Of a stretch of DNA of 5,114 bases, positions 1 to 5,114 are shown in pieces. Origin of the DNA: Treponema sp. (lineage in GTDB: Bacteria; Spirochaetota; Spirochaetia; Treponematales; Breznakiellaceae); the NCBI GenBank assembly GCA_031254175.1, contig JAIRUY010000152.1, positions 1 to 5,114 on the forward strand. Direction: 5' to 3'. The stretch's first letter is position 1, and each line of letters opens with the position of its first letter. A program made the translations under genes and the position numbers. A model generated the notes under the pieces. It saw only the letters and a list, made by a program, of their open reading frames with translations. It ran no database searches and was not told the DNA's origin.

Positions 1-650
1 GCTTTGGCAGTTTTTTCATTGTCCAATGTTACTTCCGCTTCCGCGACCATGCTTACTTCCGCGCTCATGGTTTCAAACTCTTTTGCCTGAAGCGCGTTTA
101 AAACGGCCTCAAAATCTTCCGGCGCGCTGGTTACTTCAATGATACCGTCTGAGAGGGAAACATCTTCCGCTCCGCCTTCAAGAGCCGCTTCCATTGCCTG
201 ATCTTCCGTGTATTTTTCGCCGTCCAGAGTTATTACTCCCTTACGCTTAAAAAGCCTTGAAACAGAACCTGAAGTGGCAAGCTCTCCGCCTGCGCGTGTA
301 AGAATGTTACGGATATCGGCTGCCGCGCGGTTTTTATTGTCTGTCAGGACTTCTATAAAAATAGCAATGCCGCCCGGCGCATAGGCTTCGTAAACAAGTT
401 CTTCATAGCTTACGCCCTCAAGTTCCCCTGTTCCTTTTTTAATTGCCCTTTCAATATTGTCCTTGGGCATATTGGCGCCTCTGGCCTTGAGAATTGCTGT
501 CCGCAGCCTCGGATTATTATCCTGGCTTCCTCCGCCCATTCGCGCGGCAATTGAAATTTCTTTTATTAATTTTGTAAATACCTGACCGCGTTTTGCGTCC
601 GCGGCGCCTTTTGCGTGCTTTATCGTCGCCCACTTGCTATGACCGGACAT
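1..650 (-). CDS. yebC: YebC/TACO1-family translation factor, C-terminus cut by the window edge
   Basis: The 216 visible codons encode a YebC/PmpR/TACO1-family protein. The N-terminus has the family signature MSGHSKWATIKH followed by DAKRGQVFTKL. Then come NPRLR, NMPKDNIERAI, the YEAYAPGG segment and DNKNRAAADIR, and later GGAEDV. The family is usually about 240-250 residues, so roughly 30 C-terminal residues lie beyond base 1. The ATG at 650-648 fits the conserved family start and has AAGGAG at 656-661, five bases upstream. YebC proteins were long annotated as DNA-binding transcriptional regulators (PmpR in Pseudomonas). Mitochondrial TACO1 and more recent bacterial work point to ribosome binding that relieves stalling at proline-rich stretches. 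It is a cytoplasmic protein with no signal peptide or membrane segment. The upstream small gene on the same strand is 61 bases away with no evident terminator between, so co-transcription is likely. In many bacteria ruv genes follow yebC, but that side is not visible. Confidence 0.96.
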   Translation of the reverse strand, partial: MSGHSKWATIKHAKGAADAKRGQVFTKLIKEISIAARMGGGSQDNNPRLRTAILKARGANMPKDNIERAIKKGTGELEGVSYEELVYEAYAPGGIAIFIEVLTDNKNRAAADIRNILTRAGGELATSGSVSRLFKRKGVITLDGEKYTEDQAMEAALEGGAEDVSLSDGIIEVTSAPEDFEAVLNALQAKEFETMSAEVSMVAEAEVTLDNEKTAK

Positions 651-711
651 TACTACTCCTTCATGTAAGACTTAAGAAAATTAAATTGTAATTAAACTGT
701 AAAGGTAAAAA

Positions 712-936
712 CTAGATTCTTCCCTTTTGTACTGCTTTTCCAAGGGAGTCGCTGAGCAGTTTAAAATACCATTCATAGGAAAAAGGTTCTTTCGCCCTGA
801 CATTTGGTTTTACCGAATATTCCAGATTGTCCTTGCAAGGCTCACACATACTGTGTGGACCTACATAGAAAAATGTGCGACCAGTGATCGAATTATCAAC
901 TTTTTTCTTACAAATATCACAGGTAATAGTTTGCAT
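712..936 (-). CDS. Small two-CxxC (zinc-ribbon-like) protein of unknown function
   Basis: This encodes 74 residues from the ATG at 936-934. The start is set by GGAGG at 942-946, five bases upstream. A TTG four codons further up would be in frame, but it overlaps that binding site, so I reject it. C6-D-I-C9 and C31-E-P-C34 are 21 residues apart, a spacing typical of a small treble-clef or zinc-ribbon fold holding one zinc ion. The C-terminal half is charged and aromatic (PFSYEWYFKLL, then DSLGKAVQKG) and is probably helical. There is no signal peptide or membrane segment, so a small cytoplasmic protein is expected. From memory, similar proteins occur in treponemes, always as hypotheticals; I cannot assign a function. 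It is preceded by a good promoter and followed by yebC on the same strand, so a link to translation or nucleic acid binding is possible but only inferred. The plus-strand ORF across it is a shadow: the two cysteine pairs and the ribosome binding site favour the minus strand. Confidence 0.85.
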   Translation of the reverse strand: MQTITCDICKKKVDNSITGRTFFYVGPHSMCEPCKDNLEYSVKPNVRAKEPFSYEWYFKLLSDSLGKAVQKGRI

Positions 937-941
937 AAATG

Positions 942-946
942 CCTCC
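942..946 (-). promoter_or_regulatory. Ribosome binding site fixing the start of the small zinc-ribbon gene
   Basis: On the minus strand GGAGG ends five bases before the ATG at 936-934, which is ideal spacing. It decides the start: the longer in-frame TTG at 948-946 would place its own initiation codon on this site with nothing comparable upstream. Confidence 0.85.
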
Positions 947-965
947 AAATTGTAATCTTGATTAT

Positions 966-994
966 ATTATACAAAAACTTTTATTATATGTCGA
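966..994 (-). promoter_or_regulatory. Sigma-70-type promoter for the small gene and probably yebC
   Basis: Read on the minus strand, the -35 hexamer is TCGACA at 989-994, five of six matching TTGACA. A 17-base AT-rich spacer (972-988) follows, then a perfect TATAAT -10 at 966-971. Transcription would begin near base 959, giving a leader of about 22 bases with the ribosome binding site inside it. A second TATAAT overlaps at 961-966. The -35 lies within 12 bases of the divergent synthase start codon, so the regulatory regions of the two genes overlap. Confidence 0.75.
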
Positions 995-1000
995 GTACTT

Positions 1001-2122
1001 ATGAATGAAAACCAAAAAAAAATCCGGCTGGAAAATTTGAATTTTAGCTCCGAAAAACCCCTCATAATTGCAGAACTGGGAACATCTCATAACGGGGATA
1101 TAAAAAAAGCCAGGTTAATGATTGACGCGGCAGCGGAAGCAGGAGCGGATTGCGTTAAATTCCAAATGGTCTTTGCCGATGAAATTATCCATCCGAATAC
1201 GGGAGAAGTTACGCTGCCGGGCGGACGGATAAGGTTATATGACCGTTTTAAGGCTCTGGAAATGCCGGTAGAATTCTACATTGAAATAAAAGAATATACA
1301 GAATCCCTGGGGCTTTTATTCCTTTGTACTCCTTTCGGCCTGAAAAGCGCTTCAATTTTAAGACATTTACAGCCAAAATTTGTAAAAATAGCCTCGCCGG
1401 AGCTTAATTTTACCGGTTTACTTGAAGAAATTGCCGGATGGAAGATGCCTGTTTTGCTTTCTTCCGGTGTTTCAACTTTGGGAGATATTGAAAAAGCAGC
1501 CGGAATTCTAAAAACCGCCGGTAATCCCGAAATTTGCCTGCTTCACTGTGTTACTTCTTATCCTGCGCCGGAAACCGATTATAACTTGCGGGTTTTGCCA
1601 AATCTGGCGGCAATTTTCGGCGTTTCCGTTGGGGTGAGTGATCACAGTTCAAATCCGGAGTTGGTTCCTGCCCTTGCCACCGCGTTGGGAGCGGCTGTAA
1701 TTGAAAAGCACTTCTGTCTTTCACGAAACGATCCCGGCCTTGATGACCCGATAGCCCTGCCGCCGGATGATTTTTTAAAAATGACAAAAGCCGTCAGAAA
1801 AGCGGCAGAAAGAGGGCCGCAGGAAACCCTTGCCTTTTACAGAAACGAAAACGGAGATGCTTTAGTTGACCAGATCCTTGGCAGCGGCATTAAGGAACTC
1901 GCTCCTTCGGAAAAAGCCAACTACCGTTTTACAAACCGTTCGATTCACGCGCTTAGGGACATTGCGGCGGGTGAAGTATTAAAAAAAGGCGATTTCGCAG
2001 TTTTAAGAACCGAAAAAAATCTGCGTCCCGGACTTGATCCATGCCGGGAAAAAGATATTGAAGGAAGAACTGCAAGGTGTTTTATTCCGGCAGGGGAAGG
2101 AATAAGATTTGAGGATATATAA
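1001..2122 (+). CDS. neuB: NeuB-family nonulosonic acid (sialic-type) synthase with SAF domain
   Basis: The 373 residues match the usual length of N-acetylneuraminate, legionaminate and pseudaminate synthases. These condense phosphoenolpyruvate with a six-carbon amino sugar to make a nine-carbon acid. The TIM-barrel NeuB domain spans about residues 19-265, with AELGTSHNGD (24-33), VKFQ (52-55), TPFG (110-113), KIASPE (129-134), SDH (213-215) and EKHF (235-238). H215 and H237 correspond to the two metal-binding histidines of Neisseria NeuB, and E134 sits where an active-site glutamate is expected. A SAF (antifreeze-like) domain covers about 311-373, with NRSIHALRDI and RPGLDP; R313 is the likely arginine reaching the partner active site in the dimer. 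The ATG at 1001 is the first start after an in-frame stop at 959-961. Only a weak GAG at 993-995 precedes it. No neuA, neuC, pse or leg gene is nearby. The exact sugar is unassigned; flagellin or surface glycosylation is a plausible use. Codons 5-8 contain a run of nine A. Confidence 0.93.
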   Translation: MNENQKKIRLENLNFSSEKPLIIAELGTSHNGDIKKARLMIDAAAEAGADCVKFQMVFADEIIHPNTGEVTLPGGRIRLYDRFKALEMPVEFYIEIKEYTESLGLLFLCTPFGLKSASILRHLQPKFVKIASPELNFTGLLEEIAGWKMPVLLSSGVSTLGDIEKAAGILKTAGNPEICLLHCVTSYPAPETDYNLRVLPNLAAIFGVSVGVSDHSSNPELVPALATALGAAVIEKHFCLSRNDPGLDDPIALPPDDFLKMTKAVRKAAERGPQETLAFYRNENGDALVDQILGSGIKELAPSEKANYRFTNRSIHALRDIAAGEVLKKGDFAVLRTEKNLRPGLDPCREKDIEGRTARCFIPAGEGIRFEDI

Positions 2123-2148
2123 CTTTTAATTACCAGCCTTCCATTGCC
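2089..2148. repeat. Imperfect inverted repeat across the convergent gene ends
   Basis: GGCAGGGGAAGG at 2089-2100 faces CCTTCCATTGCC at 2137-2148. In a plus-strand transcript this gives a six-pair and a four-pair stem separated by one G-U pair and one mismatch, around a 36-base AT-rich loop that contains both stop codons. No U run follows on either strand, so it is not a classical intrinsic terminator. It may be chance, since both arms also encode protein. Confidence 0.3.
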
Positions 2149-3323
2149 TGTTTAAAAGCATCGGCGCTTGCGTTAATTATTTTCTCGTCAACACAGTAGG
2201 CAAAACGCAGCCAGTCCGGTTTGGCGAAACCTGTGCCCGGTACTCCCAAAATAAGGCTCTTTTTCAAATGTTCAACAAATTCAGCGTCTGTGCCTTTTTC
2301 GCCGTCTTTTTTGGCGGGCACTTTGCAGAACATATAAAACGCGCCTTCGGGAATAACGTATGGAATTCCAGCCTCATCCAGAACTTTCATAAATGCGTCC
2401 CGTCTTTTTGCGTATACAGAAACATCAACGCTTGCCTCCGTTAAAGCGGCAACTATTCTCTGCATGAGAGCGGGGGCGTTTACAAAACCGAGAACTCTCG
2501 CGCAGTAAATCAAACCGTTTACAACATCGTCTTTGCCGGAAATGGCGGGGTTTACCGCTATATACCCGATACGTTCTCCGGGCAGAGAGAGGTTTTTTGA
2601 GTAAGAACTGACAACTATTGATTCGTTGTAACAGCATAAAAAAGGCGGAACATCGACATTGTAAGCAATTTCACGGTAGGGCTCGTCAGATACAAGATAG
2701 GGAAATCTGCCTGTTTTTTTTCCGTGTCCGGCAAGTAAAGACGAAAGGCCTGCAAGTAAAGATGCCGGATATACTTTTCCTGTAGGATTGTTAGGTGAAT
2801 TGATTAAAACCGCCGCTGTTTTTTCAGAAAGCGCCGCTTCGATTGCGTTAAGGTCTAAATTAAAATCTTCCGCCGCGTCAACTTCGACAAGTTTTACCTG
2901 ATTGTTGGCGGCATAGGCGCGGTACTCCATAAAAAAAGGCCGGGAGACAATAACTTCATCTCCCGGATTGCAGATTGCCTTAAAGACTGTATTTAATCCT
3001 CCGGCTGCTCCTGCCGCCATAATTACATGGGAAGCGTCAACTTCAACATTCTGCTCTCTGCTGATTTTTTTTGCGAGCGCTTCCCTTACAAAGGGAAATC
3101 CGGCGTTTGGCATATATCCATGAGAGCCTTTTTCATCTTCCGTTGCCAGTTTTACCAAAACATTGTGAAAAGCCTCAGGCGGATCAACATCGGGATTTCC
3201 AAGCGAGAAATCAAAAACCTTGTCCGCTCCGTACAGTTTTTTCAGCTGTATACCTTCTTCAAACATTTTGCGAATCATTGATGAAGAGAAAAGCGAATTC
3301 TTTACTGCTGCGGCTATCGGCAT
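2130..3323 (-). CDS. Class I PLP-dependent aminotransferase, probably aspartate-type
   Basis: This 397-residue protein has the length and motifs of fold-type I aminotransferases (COG0436, AspC-like). Visible motifs are GNPDVDPP (42-49), the GAAGG cofactor-phosphate loop (105-109), SPNNPTG (176-182) with N179, and SDEPY (212-216) with D213, which pairs with the pyridoxal nitrogen. SSYSKNLSLPGERIGY (239-254) supplies the Schiff-base lysine K243 and phosphate-binding R251. R373 in LRFAY is the likely substrate-carboxylate arginine. No key residue is missing. The ATG at 3323-3321 has AAGGAG seven bases upstream. It lies 14 bases downstream of the aspartokinase/homoserine dehydrogenase gene, so aspartate from oxaloacetate and glutamate is the most sensible product. 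Alanine, aromatic or other specificities cannot be excluded from motifs alone. The protein is cytoplasmic. The N-terminal part (MIRKMFEEG, then GADKVFDFSLGNPDV) resembles, from memory, treponemal proteins annotated as aspartate aminotransferase. Confidence 0.93.
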   Translation of the reverse strand: MPIAAAVKNSLFSSSMIRKMFEEGIQLKKLYGADKVFDFSLGNPDVDPPEAFHNVLVKLATEDEKGSHGYMPNAGFPFVREALAKKISREQNVEVDASHVIMAAGAAGGLNTVFKAICNPGDEVIVSRPFFMEYRAYAANNQVKLVEVDAAEDFNLDLNAIEAALSEKTAAVLINSPNNPTGKVYPASLLAGLSSLLAGHGKKTGRFPYLVSDEPYREIAYNVDVPPFLCCYNESIVVSSYSKNLSLPGERIGYIAVNPAISGKDDVVNGLIYCARVLGFVNAPALMQRIVAALTEASVDVSVYAKRRDAFMKVLDEAGIPYVIPEGAFYMFCKVPAKKDGEKGTDAEFVEHLKKSLILGVPGTGFAKPDWLRFAYCVDEKIINASADAFKQAMEGW

Positions 3324-3330
3324 AACAAAT

Positions 3331-3336
3331 CTCCTT
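3331..3336 (-). promoter_or_regulatory. Ribosome binding site next to the upstream stop codon (coupling)
   Basis: On the minus strand AAGGAG begins one base after the TAA (3340-3338) of the aspartokinase/homoserine dehydrogenase gene and ends seven bases before the aminotransferase ATG. A ribosome finishing the first gene covers this site, which favours translational coupling. There is no room for a separate promoter or terminator between the two genes. Confidence 0.8.
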
Positions 3337-3337
3337 T

Positions 3338-5114
3338 TTAAACCATAGTTCTGGCGGTTCTTACTATATCTGCGAAAATGCCGCCTGCTGTAACCTGAGC
3401 TCCGGCTCCCGGCCCCTTTATGACCATCGGGAGTTTCGAATAACGTTCGGTAGTAATGACAACAATATTATCGCTGTCTACAAGTGAAAGGAAGGGACTT
3501 CCCTCCCCTTCCCCGCGAAGCGAAAGGCTGGCTTTTCCGTTTTCAATTACCGCAATGTAGCGTAATTTTTTGCCTTTGGCAGCTTCCTTTGCGCGGCGGT
3601 TTTCGAAATCAGCGTCCGCTTTTTCCAGTTCGCTGAAAAACGCGTCAACATTCTTTGCCTTCAGGCAGGCTTCGGGAATTATGGGCTCAATTTTTACATT
3701 GGAAAATTCAAGATTTAAACCGATTTCCCTTGCAAGGATCAAGGCTTTGCGTGCAGTATCCATTGCGTTAAGATCGTCTCTCGGATCCGGCTCGGTATAA
3801 CCCTTTGCTTTTGCTTCTTTTACCAGCGCAGAAAAAGGCTGTGAGCCGTCAAAGTTGTTAAAAATAAAACTCAAAGTCCCCGAAAGAACCGCCTCAATTT
3901 TTAATACTGTATCACCTGAAAGGTAAAGATCGCGCAGGGTAGATATTACAGGAAGACCGGCCCCGACTGTTGTTTCATATAAATAGGGAGTTCCTTTTTT
4001 TCTCGAAAATGACACAAGCTTTTGGTAATAATCCATGGAACCTGAGTTCGCCTTTTTATTCGGCGTAACAATGGGAATGGAGTTTTTCAGGATTTTTTCA
4101 TAAGAAGCGGCAATTTCTTCGCTTGCGGTGCAGTCGCAAAAACAGGAATTGATAAGGTTTAACGAAACCATCTTCTCGATAAAAGAAGAAAGATTAAAAG
4201 GTTCCGTTCCTTTGCCTCCTTCATTTACCAGTTTTTTTGCTTCTTTCGGCTTAAGGCCATCCTCTGAAAAAATCATTCTGTCAATATTCGCGGCTCCGAT
4301 CAATTTTACGCTTATATTGTTTTTCTCAAGTTTTTCACGGTTGTCCTCAATCTGCTCAAGCAATGTGCCGCCTATAAGCCCTGTGCCAAACAGAAAAAGG
4401 TTGACAGAACGGTGCTGGGGAAAAAAGAACGCATCGTGGATCGCGTTAAGCGCTTTTACTTCGTCATTTTTTGATACTACAGCGGAAATATTGGTTTCCG
4501 TAGAGCCCTGGGCAATCGCGACAATATTTATGCCGTTGCGGCCGAGCGCATGAAAAACATTGCCTGAAATTCCGGAAGTGCTTTTCATGGCGGAACCAAC
4601 CACTGCGATTATTGAAAGGTCTTTTTCTACGATTGGTTTTTCTATGGAACCGTTTTTTATTTCACGGTCAAATTCTTCTTTTAATGCCGCTTCTGCCCCT
4701 TGAGCGTCCTGCGGCAGCACCGCAAAACATATCGAATATTCGCTGGAACTTTGTGATATCAGAATAACGCTAATGCTTTTTCGGGCAAGAGCCCCGAATA
4801 CCCTGGCGGAAAATCCCGCAATGCCGACCATGCCGCTGCCCAGAACGCTTACCAGAGCGGCGCTGCTTATCGAACTTATGCCTCTGATCGGATGTTTTCC
4901 ATGCGATGTCTTCCCTGTAATTTTTGTTCCGGCGCAGGCAGGATTATAAGTGTTTCGAATAAAAATCGGGATTCCTTTTTCCAGAGCGGGTTTGACTGAT
5001 GAAGGAAAAATTACTCTCGCGCCGAAGTGGGAGATTTCCATCGCTTCCGTATATGATATTTCATCTATGCGATAAGCGTTTTTTACCTGATCCGGATTAG
5101 CAGTAAGAATACCG
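3338..5114 (-). CDS. thrA: Bifunctional aspartokinase/homoserine dehydrogenase, N-terminus cut by the window edge
   Basis: The reading frame is open to the window edge. The residues before the internal Met at 5041 (GILTANPDQV, then DEISYTEA) are conserved aspartokinase sequence, so that Met is not the start. About 591 residues are visible of the usual ~820; most of the kinase domain is outside. Numbering from Met 5041: the end of the kinase is about 1-40 and two ACT regulatory domains follow (about 62-125 and 143-205). The dehydrogenase NAD(P) loop is FGTGLIGG (218-225), NKKA is at 328-331, and GYTEPDPRDD (414-423) carries E417. D428 and K432 complete the catalytic set, with the same spacing as E208, D219 and K223 in the yeast enzyme. 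The C-terminus (GAGAQVTAGGIFADIVRT) is typical. The enzyme phosphorylates aspartate and reduces aspartate semialdehyde to homoserine, feeding threonine and methionine. Glutamines Q97 and Q178 in the ACT motifs match those linked to threonine inhibition in the Arabidopsis enzyme. The name thrA is by similarity; metL-like is possible. Confidence 0.95.
   Translation of the reverse strand, partial: GILTANPDQVKNAYRIDEISYTEAMEISHFGARVIFPSSVKPALEKGIPIFIRNTYNPACAGTKITGKTSHGKHPIRGISSISSAALVSVLGSGMVGIAGFSARVFGALARKSISVILISQSSSEYSICFAVLPQDAQGAEAALKEEFDREIKNGSIEKPIVEKDLSIIAVVGSAMKSTSGISGNVFHALGRNGINIVAIAQGSTETNISAVVSKNDEVKALNAIHDAFFFPQHRSVNLFLFGTGLIGGTLLEQIEDNREKLEKNNISVKLIGAANIDRMIFSEDGLKPKEAKKLVNEGGKGTEPFNLSSFIEKMVSLNLINSCFCDCTASEEIAASYEKILKNSIPIVTPNKKANSGSMDYYQKLVSFSRKKGTPYLYETTVGAGLPVISTLRDLYLSGDTVLKIEAVLSGTLSFIFNNFDGSQPFSALVKEAKAKGYTEPDPRDDLNAMDTARKALILAREIGLNLEFSNVKIEPIIPEACLKAKNVDAFFSELEKADADFENRRAKEAAKGKKLRYIAVIENGKASLSLRGEGEGSPFLSLVDSDNIVVITTERYSKLPMVIKGPGAGAQVTAGGIFADIVRTARTMV

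Noticed and set aside
651..711. Possible terminator or second promoter between the small gene and yebC
   Set aside because: The only inverted sequence is an all-AT imperfect palindrome with no GC stem. A TTTACA on the minus strand has no -10 at proper spacing.
727..1008. Plus-strand 93-codon ORF across the small zinc-ribbon gene and the divergent promoter region
   Set aside because: It is antisense to a gene with clear cysteine motifs and a good ribosome binding site. It has no recognisable domain and crosses a strong minus-strand promoter and an AT-rich gap.
988..1008. Six-codon mini-ORF (MSSTYE) overlapping the synthase ATG, as a possible leader peptide
   Set aside because: It has no ribosome binding site and no regulatory codon pattern. 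Overlap with the next start can arise by chance in such a short stretch.
1551..1787. Minus-strand ORF inside the synthase gene
   Set aside because: It is a shadow of a strongly conserved coding region (SDH and EKHF motifs) and shows no motif of its own.
2425..2637. Minus-strand ORF in another frame of the aminotransferase gene
   Set aside because: It overlaps the segment encoding the catalytic lysine region. It is a low-complexity, arginine-rich shadow with no domain.
2714..2721. Eight-T run (A8 on the coding strand) in the aminotransferase gene as a slippage site
   Set aside because: It encodes an ordinary GKKTG segment in the middle of a housekeeping gene, with no sign of selection for switching.
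3027..3325. Two plus-strand ORFs (3027-3281 and 3071-3325) opposite the aminotransferase N-terminus
   Set aside because: Both are antisense shadows over conserved aminotransferase sequence and show no recognisable protein features.
3570..4553. Plus-strand ORFs (3570-3800 and 4128-4553) opposite the homoserine dehydrogenase region
   Set aside because: They are serine/phenylalanine-rich, as expected of antisense reads of this gene, and the sense strand is clearly conserved enzyme sequence.
3338..5041. ATG at 5041 as the start of a 567-residue protein lacking the kinase
   Set aside because: The frame is open to the window edge, and the 24 codons before this ATG encode conserved aspartokinase sequence (GILTANPDQV, then DEISYTEA). 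The Met is internal.

Overview
This is an ordinary bacterial chromosomal segment with five protein genes. Two are cut by the window edges. I see no mobile element, CRISPR array, tRNA or rRNA, and no undescribed multi-gene system. The aminotransferase and the small zinc-ribbon protein resemble, from memory, sequences of treponemes and related spirochaetes. A Spirochaetota host, perhaps Treponema-like, is therefore my best guess, but it is inference from recall and not a search result. Base composition is moderate, with AT-rich gaps between genes and many short A/T runs.

Left part, minus strand. A 74-residue protein with two CxxC pairs (712-936) lies upstream of a YebC/TACO1-family translation factor gene (1-650), whose last ~30 codons lie beyond the left edge. 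The 61-base gap between them holds no visible terminator, so they probably share a transcript. A good sigma-70-type promoter for the small gene sits at 966-994.

Middle, plus strand. One gene (1001-2122) diverges from the small gene. It encodes a complete NeuB-family nonulosonic (sialic-type) acid synthase with a C-terminal SAF domain. It stands alone here, without other sugar-pathway genes. It has a nine-A run at codons 5-8, and gain or loss of one A there would truncate the protein.

Right part, minus strand. A bifunctional aspartokinase/homoserine dehydrogenase (3338 to beyond 5114, lacking its N-terminal kinase part here) is followed after 14 bases by a class I aminotransferase gene (2130-3323). 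The aminotransferase ribosome binding site starts one base after the upstream stop codon, so the two are an operon and likely translationally coupled. A simple reading is that the aminotransferase makes aspartate, or another amino acid of this branch, while the bifunctional enzyme carries aspartate toward homoserine and then threonine and methionine. The aminotransferase gene and the synthase gene converge tail to tail with only 7 bases between stop codons.
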